Source: Aquificota bacterium | GTDB lineage: Bacteria > Aquificota > Aquificia > Aquificales > Aquificaceae | Length of the DNA: 64,000 nt | Assembly (NCBI GenBank): GCA_018771605.1 | Contig: CP076324.1 | Span: 558,001 to 622,000, forward strand | Direction: 5' to 3' | In this document: positions 1 through 9,132 of the stretch, piece by piece | Position numbering within the stretch: position 1 is the first letter of the stretch | Layout: the number at the start of each line of letters is the position of its first letter | The notes under the pieces: generated by a model | Told to the model about the DNA's origin: nothing | Seen by the model: the letters and a program-made list of their open reading frames with translations, nothing else | The model's database searches: none | Program-made: the position numbers and the translations under genes

Positions 1-1275
1 TAGCTTAAAGTAGTTTTGGAAGGTTATACTGGCCAAGGTTTGGTTTTCCCTTTGGATCGGCACTCCTTCCTTTACCTCTATGGCTTGATGAAGCCCATCG
101 CTCCATCTTCTACCGGGCAGGACTCTACCGGTAAATTCATCCACTATCAGCACTTCACCATCCCTTACTATGTAATGCACATCCCTTTTAAATAGGGTGT
201 GGGCCCTAAGGGCTTGGTTTATGGCATGCAAAAGGTCAATATGCCTTATATCGTAAAGGTTTTCTATACCCAGGAGTTCTTCTACTTTTCTTATGCCTTT
301 CTCTGTAAGCTGTACCGTTCTGTTCTTCTCATCAACGGTAAAGTCTTCCTCTATTTTTAACTTTCTTACCACCTCATCCGCTTTGTAATAGACCGATGTA
401 TCCATCTCAGCAGGACCAGAGATTATTAGGGGGGTTCTTGCCTCATCAATGAGTATGGAGTCTACCTCGTCCACTATGGCAAAATTATGGCCCTTTACCT
501 GCACTATCTCCTCAAGGGAAAAGGCCATATTATCCCTTAGATAATCAAAGCCAAACTCGTTGTTTGTCCCGTAGGTTATATGGCATTCATAAGCTTCTCT
601 TCTTGTGCAAGGTGTTAGCTTTGTATAAAAGGCCTTTTTGGCTTGTACGTTTATAAGGTCCGAAGGTAGGGTTTCTTCAAAATATCCCTTAGGCCATACT
701 CTTAGGTCCTCTTCTATGGCCTTTTCCGCAAGATTGGGGTCCGCCCACTCCACCTTGTAGGATGAATAGTCAGAGTTTATAACACCTACCTCCAAGCCAA
801 GGAAGAGATAAAGGGCGCCCATCCATTGGGCATCCCTCCTTGCCAAATAATCGTTTACCGTTACCACATGCACACCTTCATCGGTCATGGCGTTTACCGC
901 AGTGGCAGAAGTAGCCACCAAGGTTTTACCTTCTCCCGTTTTCATCTCCGCAATCTTTCCCTCGTGCAAAACAAGGCCACCTATAAGCTGGACGTCAAAG
1001 AACCTAAGCCCAAGAGTCCTTTTGCCGGCCTCCCTCACAAGGGCAAAAACAAGCTCCACCTCTTCTGTTATTTTCCCTTCAATTATCTTCTGCTTTAACT
1101 CTTCATTTTGTAATATCTTTTGATGAAGGTCAAAGGCCATCTGCCTTAGTTCAAGGTTTGAAAGCTTATCAAGCTCTGCCTCTCTTTGTGTTATCCTTTG
1201 AACAACTTTGCGAAGTCTTTTTACCTCTCTATCGCTCTTGGTCCCAAGAAGCTTTTTAATGAGCCATTCTATCAT
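1..1275 (-). CDS. secA: Preprotein translocase ATPase SecA (C-terminal part beyond window)
   Basis: Motor of Sec-dependent protein export: ATP hydrolysis pushes unfolded preproteins through SecYEG at the inner membrane. The translation from the ATG at 1275 begins [11 protein letters not shown] and runs open through the left edge, giving 425 residues of a protein normally about 900 or more. Visible are the Walker A TGEGKT (about residue 111), the [13 protein letters not shown] Walker B stretch (about 267) and the [14 protein letters not shown] signature. The gap between Walker A and DEVDS is some 50 residues longer than in E. coli SecA; I recall a similar insertion in Aquificales, unverified. 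No neighbour in the window shares its operon. Confidence 0.95.
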   Translation of the reverse strand, partial: MIEWLIKKLLGTKSDREVKRLRKVVQRITQREAELDKLSNLELRQMAFDLHQKILQNEELKQKIIEGKITEEVELVFALVREAGKRTLGLRFFDVQLIGGLVLHEGKIAEMKTGEGKTLVATSATAVNAMTDEGVHVVTVNDYLARRDAQWMGALYLFLGLEVGVINSDYSSYKVEWADPNLAEKAIEEDLRVWPKGYFEETLPSDLINVQAKKAFYTKLTPCTRREAYECHITYGTNNEFGFDYLRDNMAFSLEEIVQVKGHNFAIVDEVDSILIDEARTPLIISGPAEMDTSVYYKADEVVRKLKIEEDFTVDEKNRTVQLTEKGIRKVEELLGIENLYDIRHIDLLHAINQALRAHTLFKRDVHYIVRDGEVLIVDEFTGRVLPGRRWSDGLHQAIEVKEGVPIQRENQTLASITFQNYFKL

Positions 1276-1656
1276 AGTTATAAAATTATAGACCACACAA
1301 ACACGCTGGGTGAGAAATTCGCCCTTTGTAGTGGCAGGTTTTAAACCTACACCCCCTGCCTTATACCGTGCCTCTACATTGCTTGTCTCATTTATTTTTA
1401 GCAAAAAAATTACTTTATTATCTTCTTAGACCTTGAAAGAGTTCCCTACTCCTTTGAAACCTTACTCCTTATTTCAATAGCCGGCTTGTTATCTACCAGT
1501 TTAACTTGTATGAACTCCACCTTTTGTTTTGTGCTTTCTGTCATACAATCGCAACGGCCAGTCTTACAGTATTCGTGCTTTATTCACAACAGGACTTTTT
1601 CCTTCTCCACCTTTTCCACCAAAGGTAGGAAGGGATTAATACAAGCAAAAGAAGAA
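1276..1656. other. Intergenic region with degenerate repeat copy
   Basis: This 381-base gap between secA and feoB holds no convincing gene. Its first part (1303-1412) is a truncated copy of the repeat also found at 20537-20734. The remaining 1413-1656 is low in coding character: small open frames exist but match nothing I recognise. It may be decayed mobile DNA or untranslated sequence of the two flanking genes: secA starts here on the minus strand and feoB ends here. Confidence 0.5.
1303..1412 (+). repeat. Degenerate copy 1 of an intergenic repeat with one terminal repeat
   Basis: Begins with ACGCTGGGTGAGAAATTC, then a GGCAGGTTTTAAACCT palindrome-like core, then TGTCTCATTTATTTTTAGC. The same blocks occur in the same order on the opposite strand at 20537-20734 (GTGAGAAATTC, CCTTTGTA, GTTTTAAACC, GTGCC-CTACAT, TGTCTCATTTATTTTTA). 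Compared with that copy it lacks about 80 internal bases and the second terminal repeat, so it is a relic. Confidence 0.6.
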
Positions 1657-3732
1657 TTAAGTACTCCATAGCAGGCTACCAAGCCTATAGGCCAAAAAGC
1701 CCAAAAACCAACCTATCAGAAAGCTATAAGCTAAGAATAGTAAGGCAAAGCCTTTTCCTACCTCTCTCCACATGGTTGCCACTGTACCAAGACATGAGGT
1801 ATAAAGGAGCAGAAAGACCATAAAAGCGAGGGCGGAGGCTGGAGATAGGCTTTTTGCTACTATACTTCTTAGACTTTGTGAATCTTCCTCCTTTACTTCA
1901 AAGGCTGTAGGCACAGGTTTAAATATGTTTAAAAGGGCTTCTTTGAAAGCATTCCCTAAGGCATATACTTGTTCCCTTAGGGCTTTGGATAATTCAAACT
2001 CCTCCTTTGTTTCTTGTGGAGCTTCGGCCGTGTATATAGTAGCCATGGAGCTTAAAACTATTTCTCTGGCGAGGAAGGCGGGTATAAGGGATGTGGACAT
2101 CCTCCAATCGTCAAGGCCAAGGGGGGCAAAGATGGGTGATATGGTCTTCCCAATGTATCCTGCTATACTTTCCGAAGGGTTTTTGACTCCTGGAGGTAAA
2201 TTAAGCAACAGCCAAATAACCACAGAAGCTGCGAATATAAGTGTTCCAGCCCTATAGAGGAAATCTTTAACATAAACCCATACCACCCTAAATAGAAGTC
2301 TTAGAGTTGGCAGTCTGTATGGTGGAAGCTCCATGACAAAGTGGTATAGGCCTCCTTTAAAAACTGTCTTCCTTAAGAAAAGGGCCGTTATCAAGGCAAC
2401 CAAAATGCCAAGAAGGTATAGAGAGAAGATAATAAGGGCAGGGTTTTTGAAAAATAGCACTGCAAAGAAGGAAAAAACCACCAGCCTGGCGGGACAGCTC
2501 ATAAAGGGTATCATGGCTATTACCAGAAGCTTGTCCCTTTTGGTTTCAAGAGTTCTGGTGGCTACTATGGCAGGTACATTACATCCAAAGCCCAAAAGCA
2601 GTGGCACAAGGCTTTTACCATGAAGTCCAAGCCTATGCATAAACCTATCCATCAAAAAGGCTATGCGGGGCAAATATCCAGAGAACTCAAGAAGGGATAG
2701 CATAAAGTATATAACTGCAATAAGGGGAACAAAGGTAAGCACAAAGCCCACGCCACCAATTAGGGCTTCTGATACAACCCTTTTTATAAGCTCTCCGGCT
2801 CCTAAGTAGGTAAGCACCTGAGAGACAAACGGTGCAATGAATCCGTTTATAAAGCCTTCTATCCAATCCATAAAAGGACTTGAGAAGTCAAAGGATATTT
2901 TGAAAACCAAGAACATTATAAGAAGGAAAAGAGGCACACCCAAAAAGGGATGAAGAAGCACCTTGTCAATGGAATCTGTTATATCCCTTGAGGTAAATAG
3001 CCTTCTATGGACTACCTCTTTGTATAAGCCGTGGGCCATTGCATACCTTTCATCCTTTATAACTTCATACACATCTTTGCCAAAGATTTTCTTTATGCTT
3101 TCTCTATATTCTTTAAACCTTTCATCCTCAAGAAGCTTTCTTATAAGATCTGCCTTTGTTTCATCTTCTCTTTCTCTGACCTTTTCCAAAAAGTCTTCCA
3201 ATTCTTTACTATACTTAAGTGGCTTAGGCTTTTCTTTTGAGTTGACCACCTCCACTATGTTGGGCAATATTGCCTTTACGCCTTCACCGGTTCTACCGTT
3301 GGTCCTTAGCACTCTAACACCGAGTATTTCAGAGAGCCATTTATCTTTGACATCAATTCCCAACTTTTGAGCCTCATCGCTCATGTTCAAAACAAGCACC
3401 ATGGGTAGTTCGTGTTCCAATAGCTCCACTGTAAGCAAGAGGTCCCTTTCCATATTGGGCGTTTCTATGATATTGAGTATCAAGTCTGGTTTTTCATTCC
3501 GTAGGTAGTTATAGGCTACCCACTCATCATCGGAAATGGGTTCAAGGGTGTATATACCGGGAAGGTCCACAAGGTTTATTTCATAATCCCAAAAGATAAC
3601 TTTTCCTTCTCTTTTCTCTACCGTAACTCCGGGCCAATTACCTACTTTTAGGCTTGTACCAGCAAGATGGTTTAAAATGCTTGTCTTCCCTACATTTGGA
3701 TTGCCCACAAGGGCCACTCTTATACTTTTCAT
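1657..3732 (-). CDS. feoB: Ferrous iron transport protein B
   Basis: Inner-membrane Fe2+ transporter with an N-terminal cytosolic G domain. G1 is visible as GNPNVGKTS (residues 10-18), G3 as DLPGIYT (about 57), and the G4-like NMSD. The membrane part from about residue 265 contains two Gate-type regions, with the conserved LGFGCNVPAI stretch carrying the Cys of the proposed pore. At 691 residues it is a normal short FeoB without a fused FeoC-like tail. Its ATG overlaps the feoA stop by 4 nt, so the pair is translationally coupled. Iron supply suits a metabolism heavy in Fe-S enzymes. Confidence 0.95.
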   Translation of the reverse strand: MKSIRVALVGNPNVGKTSILNHLAGTSLKVGNWPGVTVEKREGKVIFWDYEINLVDLPGIYTLEPISDDEWVAYNYLRNEKPDLILNIIETPNMERDLLLTVELLEHELPMVLVLNMSDEAQKLGIDVKDKWLSEILGVRVLRTNGRTGEGVKAILPNIVEVVNSKEKPKPLKYSKELEDFLEKVREREDETKADLIRKLLEDERFKEYRESIKKIFGKDVYEVIKDERYAMAHGLYKEVVHRRLFTSRDITDSIDKVLLHPFLGVPLFLLIMFLVFKISFDFSSPFMDWIEGFINGFIAPFVSQVLTYLGAGELIKRVVSEALIGGVGFVLTFVPLIAVIYFMLSLLEFSGYLPRIAFLMDRFMHRLGLHGKSLVPLLLGFGCNVPAIVATRTLETKRDKLLVIAMIPFMSCPARLVVFSFFAVLFFKNPALIIFSLYLLGILVALITALFLRKTVFKGGLYHFVMELPPYRLPTLRLLFRVVWVYVKDFLYRAGTLIFAASVVIWLLLNLPPGVKNPSESIAGYIGKTISPIFAPLGLDDWRMSTSLIPAFLAREIVLSSMATIYTAEAPQETKEEFELSKALREQVYALGNAFKEALLNIFKPVPTAFEVKEEDSQSLRSIVAKSLSPASALAFMVFLLLYTSCLGTVATMWREVGKGFALLFLAYSFLIGWFLGFLAYRLGSLLWST

Positions 3733-3941
3733 TGAACCTCAATATTTTTGGCCAACTCCTTGCTTATGACTATTCTTGAGTTATCTACCTTCAAAAGAAG
3801 ATTCCTTCCCAATTTTTGAAGAAGGGCCACTCTCCTACCCTTTCTTAGGCCCATGGCTTGAATTTTCTCTAAAATATCCTCTTTTCCAGAAAAGGATAAA
3901 ATCATAACTTCCTGTCCAGGCTTTACCTCTTCAAGCTTCAT
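3729..3941 (-). CDS. feoA: Ferrous iron transport protein A
   Basis: Small cytosolic SH3-like partner of FeoB, 70 residues, normal for the family. The KPGQEVMILSF start and GLRKGRRVALLQKLGRN middle are typical of FeoA/DtxR-C-like SH3 folds. It is the first gene of a two-gene feoA-feoB operon on the minus strand, with a 4-nt overlap to feoB. The sequence upstream (3942-4110) is AT-rich and shared with the divergent gene at 4111; I see no clear Fur-type palindrome in it. Confidence 0.9.
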   Translation of the reverse strand: MKLEEVKPGQEVMILSFSGKEDILEKIQAMGLRKGRRVALLQKLGRNLLLKVDNSRIVISKELAKNIEVQ

Positions 3942-4110
3942 ACCATACCTCCATGAATTCTGGTATTAATATACAATCCCAAAATTTTTTGTCAAGTTTT
4001 TCAGAAGGGATATCAAAAATCCACTATGGACCTCGCGTAAGCTGGACCAAAAGCTCTTTTTGTATGAATATATAGTTTAGTTTTTGGCTATATAGGCGAT
4101 ATTTAAATTT

Positions 4111-5514
4111 ATGGAGATAAGAAGGATAGAGGGTGTGCTTTTTCAGCATGCTACAGAGCAGTTTCAAACCATTAAGGCACAAAAGGCTGGCGAGGCCCTA
4201 AGGATAAGGGTTCTATCTGTGGTTCCCGATGTGCTTTTGGACCTTTCCTTGGGTAGCACTATAAGGGCAAAAGTTAGTCATTGGGAAGGCTCCATAATTG
4301 GACTTACCCTACCCAACGGTGTTGAAATAAGGGCAGAAAACAAATCTTCCATACCACTTATGGTAGGTGATACGGTGGACCTTATGGTAGAAAGCACAAA
4401 CCCTTTCGTATTTAGAGTAGTGGGCCTTTACAGAAAGGGACAAGGGGAAGAACTTTTAAAGCTTATTTTTGAAAAGGAAGACAACCTCTTGGTATCTATA
4501 AATATGGAGAATTTCAAAGAAAGCGTAGAAAACTCCGGCATCTTTTATGAGAGGAAGCTTTTTGACCTATTTTTGGGAAAAATAAAGGTGGAAGACCTAA
4601 TGAAGGATAGGAAGGCACAGATTACAGGGCAGGTATTATTGCTGGCAAAAGATTTATCGGATATGTTGGGTATAGATTTTGAAGTAAGTTTGGAAAGTAT
4701 TAAAAATCTTTTGCATATTTTTAAAGAAAAGATACAAAATTACGAAAAAATTATTGAAGCCTTTAAGGTTTTGAGCTTTGAAAATATGAGTCATGAGGAA
4801 TATTTGGAGTTTATAAAAGACTTAAGAAATTATAACTCCTTTATTTTAGCCCTTGATAGAGGAGATAAGGCAATTATTCTAAAAGAGCTTTACAGGCTTA
4901 TCAAGTCTGGCAAACTTACAGAATATAAAAGTGTGATTGAAGCTCTTGAAAGCTTGCAAAATTTGGAAGAACCTGTGGTAAAGGAGTTTTTAAAGGCAAT
5001 GGAAGGAGGGTCTGATAAGGATATTAAAAGGGCTTATAGCGCCTTGGAAAACTATTTAAAGGAAGGTCAAAGGTGGATAGAATTCTATAATACAAAGTTG
5101 CCTCAATTGGAAAACCTTCTTTATAGGCTTGAGTTCCTAAATAGTCTTCAATGGACAATGTTAAAGGATGGCAAAGCTTTTTACCTACCTATCTACTATG
5201 AGGGTGGCAAAGGTGGTATTATGTTTAAAGCGGATAAGGATTATACTGTGTTTTTTAAATTGAACTACCATGTGGGTTTTTTGGCAGGACTTTTGAAAAG
5301 ACCAAAAAAACACCAAAGCTTGGATATTAGATTTCTTACCAATATAGCCTCTTTGGCAGAGAGGTTAAGGGAAGGAAGGGATAGACTTCAAGAGATGCTT
5401 TTGGAAGATGGCATAGGGCTAAAAAGCTATCTTGTGGAAGTGGTGGAAGAGGGGCAAGTTTTAGAAAGGGTAAAGGATAGCTTTTCACAGGAAGGTTTTC
5501 TTTTGATTGTGTAA
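4111..5514 (+). CDS. FliK-like hook-length-control family protein (putative)
   Basis: 467 residues, soluble, Lys/Glu-rich. I do not recognise the N-terminal half with certainty. An OB-like stretch (residues about 25-110, VGDTVDLMVESTNPFVFRVVG) is followed by a helical middle rich in Leu and Lys. The C-terminal 120 residues (LNSLQWTMLKDGKAFYLPI..., then an L-x-x-L rich helix) resemble the FliK C-terminal domain. The strongest argument is the neighbour 2 nt downstream, a FlhB C-domain homologue; FliK-type proteins act on that domain to switch secretion specificity. No flagellar or type III structural gene is in the window. Function is therefore inferred, not shown. Confidence 0.55.
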   Translation: MEIRRIEGVLFQHATEQFQTIKAQKAGEALRIRVLSVVPDVLLDLSLGSTIRAKVSHWEGSIIGLTLPNGVEIRAENKSSIPLMVGDTVDLMVESTNPFVFRVVGLYRKGQGEELLKLIFEKEDNLLVSINMENFKESVENSGIFYERKLFDLFLGKIKVEDLMKDRKAQITGQVLLLAKDLSDMLGIDFEVSLESIKNLLHIFKEKIQNYEKIIEAFKVLSFENMSHEEYLEFIKDLRNYNSFILALDRGDKAIILKELYRLIKSGKLTEYKSVIEALESLQNLEEPVVKEFLKAMEGGSDKDIKRAYSALENYLKEGQRWIEFYNTKLPQLENLLYRLEFLNSLQWTMLKDGKAFYLPIYYEGGKGGIMFKADKDYTVFFKLNYHVGFLAGLLKRPKKHQSLDIRFLTNIASLAERLREGRDRLQEMLLEDGIGLKSYLVEVVEEGQVLERVKDSFSQEGFLLIV

Positions 5515-5516
5515 CC

Positions 5517-5777
5517 ATGGAGGAAAAGAAAAAGGCCATAGCCTTAAGGTATGACCAGGAGAAGGACAAGGCACCCGTGGTGGTGGCCAAGGGCGTGGGT
5601 GAAGTTGCGGAAAGGATAATAGAGACTGCGAAGAAGCATGGTGTTCCTGTGCTTGAAGATAAGGCTCTTCTTTCTGCCATGTTAAACCTGGAGGTTTATG
5701 AGGAGATACCACCAGACCTATACAGGGCTGTGGCAAAGGTGCTTGTCTTTGTAGGAGCAATCAAAAAATCAAGCTAA
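5517..5777 (+). CDS. FlhB C-terminal-domain homologue (FlhX type)
   Basis: 86-residue soluble protein matching the cytoplasmic domain of FlhB/YscU export switch proteins: AIALRYDQEKDKAPVVVAKG, then ERIIETAKKHGVPVLEDKALL and IPPDLYRAVAKVLVFVGA. The family NPTH autocleavage motif normally just precedes the AVALRY strand; here the protein starts at MEEKKKAIALRYD, so that motif is absent. Stand-alone FlhB-C domains (FlhX) are known and can substitute for the domain in flagellar export. It follows the FliK-like gene by 2 nt and overlaps the convergent gene at 5769 by 9 nt. Confidence 0.85.
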   Translation: MEEKKKAIALRYDQEKDKAPVVVAKGVGEVAERIIETAKKHGVPVLEDKALLSAMLNLEVYEEIPPDLYRAVAKVLVFVGAIKKSS

Positions 5778-6245
5778 GTTCATGTAGGCCCTTCGGGCGA
5801 GGATGATCTGATACTTTAAGAGGCTGGAAAGGCTATGAAGTTCCTTTGCTACCTTTATAAGATTACGGTGTTCACCCTTGTTATATGATTCTTCAACCAT
5901 TTTTAATATAAGCTTTATCCTATAAAGGGGGTCCCTTTCTTCTTCTGCTATCCCACGCAAGAATATGGGACATGCCTCTTCTATGGCTGGGAGTATAAGG
6001 CCCATCCAGGATAGGGCTTCAAGTACGAGGTTGAAGGTATATTCTCTGCTGTACTCCTCCAAAAATTCTTCTTGGGACCCTATTAACTCCTCTATAAGGT
6101 CAAGCAGTTCTATGTTGTGATAAAGCACATCAAAGGCTGTGTTTACGCTTACCTTAACCTTTTGTGAGCCAGACAAAAGAAGAAGGTTTACAAGCTTCTC
6201 TTGAAGTGATAAAAGCTCCTCAATCCTTTCTAATATCTCCCTCAT
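5769..6245 (-). CDS. Helical protein of unknown function
   Basis: 158 residues, almost entirely predicted alpha-helical (long Leu/Glu heptad-like runs from residue 1 to 70, then [28 protein letters not shown]). No signal peptide and no recognisable catalytic motif. Its ATG overlaps the hslU stop by 4 nt, so it is expressed with hslU as the distal gene of that operon. The fold could be a four-helix bundle (HEPN- or S23-like), but no HEPN R-x4-6-H motif is evident. I do not assign a function. Confidence 0.75.
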   Translation of the reverse strand: MREILERIEELLSLQEKLVNLLLLSGSQKVKVSVNTAFDVLYHNIELLDLIEELIGSQEEFLEEYSREYTFNLVLEALSWMGLILPAIEEACPIFLRGIAEEERDPLYRIKLILKMVEESYNKGEHRNLIKVAKELHSLSSLLKYQIILARRAYMNLA

Positions 6246-7588
6246 AGTATATACTTGGAAAGTTCCTCGTCCTTTATAATGCCTTCAAGCTTAGCCCTTA
6301 CAAACCTTGCATCTATTATGATCCTTTGACCAAAAAGCTCCGGTGCATTAAAGGATATATCCTCAAGGAGTTTTTCCATAACCGTATGTAGTCTTCTGGC
6401 ACCTATATTTTCTGTCCGGTTATTGGCCTCTTCCGCAACGCGGGCAATCTCTTCAAGGGCATCATCTGTAAATTCAATGTCCACACCTTCCGTTTTTAAA
6501 AGTTCTATGTATTGGACCGTTAGGGCGTTTTTTGGTTCCTTTAATATCCTTACAAAGTCTTCCCTTGTTAGGGGGCTTAGTTCCACCCTTATAGGAAACC
6601 TGCCCTGAAGCTCGGGCATGAGGTCAGAAGGCTTGGATATATGAAAGGCACCAGCCGCAATAAAGAGTATATGGTCGGTCTTGACAGGACCGTACTTTGT
6701 TTTTACCACTGTACCTTCCACTATTGGCAAAAGGTCCCTCTGCACACCCTCTCTTGATACACCAGGGCCAGCACCTGGAGTTTTTACAGCTATTTTATCT
6801 ATCTCATCTATAAAGATGATCCCAAAGTTCTCAGCCCTATATATGGCCTCACGGGCCACTTCCTCCTGGTCTATTAACTTCTCTGCCTCCTCTGCCTCCA
6901 AAACCTGCATGGCTTCTTTTACCCTAAGCTTTCTCCTTCTCCTGCCTCCACCAAGCCCTCCAAGCATATTCCTTAGCTGTTCTTCAAGCTCCTCAAGGCC
7001 CGGAGGGCCAGCAATGCCTATCAGTGGTATAGCCTTTTCTTGAACATCCACCTCTACTATCTTATCGTCCAGCTCTCCCCTTCTTAGCTTTTCTCTCATC
7101 TCCTCCCTTTTGCCCGCATCTTGCATACCCCTCATACCAAAGCTAAGCTGTTGTGGGACAAGGTAATCCAATAGCCTCTCTTCTGCCAACCTCTTTGCCC
7201 TTTCTCTAACCTCCTGCATCTTCTCCTGTTTTACCATCTGGTAGGAAACTTCCACCAACTCCCTTACCATGGACTCCACATCCCTTCCCACATAACCTAT
7301 CTCCGTATATTTGGTAGCCTCCACCTTTACAAAGGGCGCCTTAATAAGCTGGGCGATCCTCCTTGCTATCTCCGTCTTTCCAACCCCAGTGGGTCCTATC
7401 ATAAGAAGGTTTTTGGGAGCTACTTCATCCCTTATATGCTCGGGCAATCTCTGCCTTCTCCAACGGTTTCTGAGGGCTATGGCTACAGCCTTTTTTGCCT
7501 GGTCCTGCCCCACAATATACTTATCAAGCTCTTCTACTATCCTTTTTGGTGTTAATTCTTCCAGTAGGTCAGAAAGAGATTTCGTCAT
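6242..7588 (-). CDS. hslU: ATP-dependent protease ATPase subunit HslU (ClpY)
   Basis: AAA+ unfoldase that feeds substrates to the HslV peptidase. 448 residues, normal length. Walker [10 protein letters not shown] lies at about residue 69, the pore-loop GYVGRDVE at about 98, an I-domain with a Gly/Arg-rich stretch ([13 protein letters not shown]) at about 210-225, Walker [10 protein letters not shown] at about 258, and the sensor/C-domain [11 protein letters not shown] near 400. hslV is not adjacent, unlike the usual hslV-hslU arrangement. The start lies inside the upstream gene (20-nt overlap at 7569-7588), suggesting translational coupling. Confidence 0.95.
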   Translation of the reverse strand: MTKSLSDLLEELTPKRIVEELDKYIVGQDQAKKAVAIALRNRWRRQRLPEHIRDEVAPKNLLMIGPTGVGKTEIARRIAQLIKAPFVKVEATKYTEIGYVGRDVESMVRELVEVSYQMVKQEKMQEVRERAKRLAEERLLDYLVPQQLSFGMRGMQDAGKREEMREKLRRGELDDKIVEVDVQEKAIPLIGIAGPPGLEELEEQLRNMLGGLGGGRRRRKLRVKEAMQVLEAEEAEKLIDQEEVAREAIYRAENFGIIFIDEIDKIAVKTPGAGPGVSREGVQRDLLPIVEGTVVKTKYGPVKTDHILFIAAGAFHISKPSDLMPELQGRFPIRVELSPLTREDFVRILKEPKNALTVQYIELLKTEGVDIEFTDDALEEIARVAEEANNRTENIGARRLHTVMEKLLEDISFNAPELFGQRIIIDARFVRAKLEGIIKDEELSKYIL

Positions 7589-8036
7589 CGTCTATCTTCT
7601 CCCATTCCATGGTTTCTATATCTATGCTTTTAACAAGGTCATCAAGGAACTTGTTTAGGTCCTCTGGGAAGGCCTCATGGGTAAAGTTGAAGGGGAATAC
7701 CCTCTTTAACACATCCAAGGGTGGGCTACCTATGCCAAGGGCTGGTTCAATAACCTTAGGGATGCGCCTTGAGGCCTCAAGGCATGCCAGCCTATAGGCT
7801 TCCGAAAGGGCCAGCTCTATATCGGAGAACCTTGCCACCTCATCCCCATATTCATAAAGCACTATATCATAAGCATTCTTCTTAAACTCTTCCCAGTCAA
7901 GCACCTCTGTTATATACTCCCTTCCTTCCCACTCCTTTGTTTTGACGCACGCCCTATCCCTAAGTTTGAAGGACAAAACATATGAATCTACCAAATATCT
8001 ATCCGCATACACATCCGGGAAAAAGAAAAATTCCAT
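7569..8036 (-). CDS. Conserved hypothetical protein upstream of hslU
   Basis: 155 residues, acidic, cytosolic, no signal peptide or membrane segment. It opens [19 protein letters not shown] and holds an [19 protein letters not shown] helix near the middle. I do not recognise the family. It overlaps the hslU start by 20 nt and is divergent from tsaE with only 21 bases between the two start codons. That spacer holds TATAAT on the tsaE strand and TATTAT on this strand, so its message must have a very short leader. Confidence 0.7.
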   Translation of the reverse strand: MEFFFFPDVYADRYLVDSYVLSFKLRDRACVKTKEWEGREYITEVLDWEEFKKNAYDIVLYEYGDEVARFSDIELALSEAYRLACLEASRRIPKVIEPALGIGSPPLDVLKRVFPFNFTHEAFPEDLNKFLDDLVKSIDIETMEWEKIDDDEISF

Positions 8037-8042
8037 AGTGTT

Positions 8043-8048
8043 TATAAT
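8043..8048 (+). promoter_or_regulatory. Candidate -10 box for tsaE, short-leader start
   Basis: A perfect TATAAT ends 9 bases before the tsaE ATG. A transcription start about 7 bases after the box would give a leader of only 2-3 nt, and there is no Shine-Dalgarno sequence. The complementary strand (TATTAT) may serve the divergent gene starting at 8036. Confidence 0.5.
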
Positions 8049-8057
8049 ATAGCACCA

Positions 8058-8468
8058 ATGCGTATAATTTCCAGATCGGAGGAAGAAACCTTAAAGCTTG
8101 GAGAGGCCATAGGCAGGCTTATAAAGGGTGGGGAGGTAATATGCCTTGTGGGAGACCTTGGCGCCGGGAAAACCACCCTTGTAAAGGGCATTGCAAAGGG
8201 TATGGGAATTCTTGAAGGTTATCAAGTAAGAAGCCCTACTTTTACTCTTGTGAATGAATACCCCACAAAAAAGGGACCTTTGATACATGTGGACCTATAC
8301 AGGGCAAAAGACATAGACCTTTCAGAATTTTTAGGAAAGGGCCTTTTGGTAATAGAATGGGCCGAGGGCTTAGAAATCTGCCATTGTACCATAAAGATTG
8401 ATTTCTGTGAAGAGGGAAGGGTATTAGAGTTTTTTGGATGTGATTTTATATATCAAATTGATAGCTAA
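8058..8468 (+). CDS. tsaE: tRNA threonylcarbamoyladenosine biosynthesis ATPase TsaE
   Basis: P-loop ATPase of the TsaB-TsaD-TsaE complex that makes t6A at position 37 of ANN-decoding tRNAs. 136 residues, normal. Walker A is GDLGAGKTT (about residue 33), the switch-like SPTFTLVNEY follows at about 60, then HVDLYRAKD and the family's IEWAEGL motif near 100. The last 23 bases overlap the convergent coiled-coil gene. Partner tsaD is elsewhere in the window (51731-52735), and mtaB, which methylthiolates t6A, lies close by at 9737-10975. Confidence 0.93.
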   Translation: MRIISRSEEETLKLGEAIGRLIKGGEVICLVGDLGAGKTTLVKGIAKGMGILEGYQVRSPTFTLVNEYPTKKGPLIHVDLYRAKDIDLSEFLGKGLLVIEWAEGLEICHCTIKIDFCEEGRVLEFFGCDFIYQIDS

Positions 8469-9090
8469 AGTATACGGCCACGCCTTTTTGTTTGGCGTAT
8501 TCTCTTACAGGAGGAAGTCCACCAAGCTGTTCCCTTGTCTTCTTATGCTCTTCTACAAGCCTGCTAAGGTTTTCTTCTGTAAGTTTTTGTGCTTCTGCCA
8601 GTTCTTTTATTTTTTCATCTGTGTGCCTTTGTGCTTCTGCAAGCTCTTTTATCTTTTCTGTTAGCTCTCTCACCTTTTCCTCTGTCTGCTTTTGCGCCTC
8701 TACAAGCTCTTTTATTTTCTCGTCTGTCCGTCTTTGAGCCTCTGTAAGTTCTCTTATTCTTTCCTCCGTCTGTCTTTGAGCTTCTGTAAGCTCTTTTATT
8801 TTCTCATCCGTTCTTTTTTGAGCTTCAGCAAGCTCTCTTACCCTTTCCTCTGTCTGCTTTTGCGCCTCTGCAAGCTCTTTTATTCTTTCATCCGTTCGTT
8901 TTTGGGCTTCTATAAGCTCTTGCACAGCCTTTGTAAGTGCCTTTATCTCTTCCCTTAGCTCAATAAAGTCTTTTCTTGTTACCACCTCCCCAATAGCCTT
9001 TTCAATCTCTCTAAAAAGCTTTATAAAGATGCCCCTTGTGCTGGGGTCCAGCTTTTCAAGGTCCTCCAATATTTCTGCGCTAATTATCAT
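8446..9090 (-). CDS. Coiled-coil protein with 14-residue tandem repeats
   Basis: 214 residues. A head (residues 1-57) is followed by about eight 14-residue units of the form EL-x-EAQ-x-x-T-[DE]-E-[KR]-[IV]-[KR] (two heptads each, one half unit ELTEKIK), ending near residue 185. Because 42-base units repeat in DNA, copy number is probably variable. In proteins of this type I know, the coil precedes a PD-(D/E)XK-like nuclease domain (DUF3782 group). Here only about 25 residues (REYAKQKGVAVYFSYQFDI) follow, so that domain is missing and the gene may be a truncated survivor. It overlaps the tsaE end by 23 nt. Confidence 0.8.
   Translation of the reverse strand: MIISAEILEDLEKLDPSTRGIFIKLFREIEKAIGEVVTRKDFIELREEIKALTKAVQELIEAQKRTDERIKELAEAQKQTEERVRELAEAQKRTDEKIKELTEAQRQTEERIRELTEAQRRTDEKIKELVEAQKQTEEKVRELTEKIKELAEAQRHTDEKIKELAEAQKLTEENLSRLVEEHKKTREQLGGLPPVREYAKQKGVAVYFSYQFDI
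8545..8920 (-). repeat. 42-base tandem repeats encoding coiled-coil units
   Basis: About eight imperfect 42-base units inside the coiled-coil gene, visible as recurring plus-strand blocks such as AGCTCTTTTATTTTCTC and TTTTGCGCCTCTGCAAG. They encode the 14-residue units EL-x-EAQ-x2-T-x-E-x-[IV]-x. One unit is half length, which is what unequal recombination or slippage would leave. Confidence 0.75.
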
Positions 9091-9132
9091 AAGAATTTAG
9101 TATATAACTTCCATAGGCTAAGGCAAGGACTT

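Noticed and set aside
1413-1656. Possible small gene between secA and feoB (61-codon frame from 1486)
   Set aside because: No Shine-Dalgarno, unusual Ser/Phe/Cys-rich composition, and it runs into the feoB end.
8492-8958. Plus-strand open frames rich in Phe/Cys/Ser over the coiled-coil gene
   Set aside because: Antisense shadows of the 42-base repeats, with the same unit length and no start signal.
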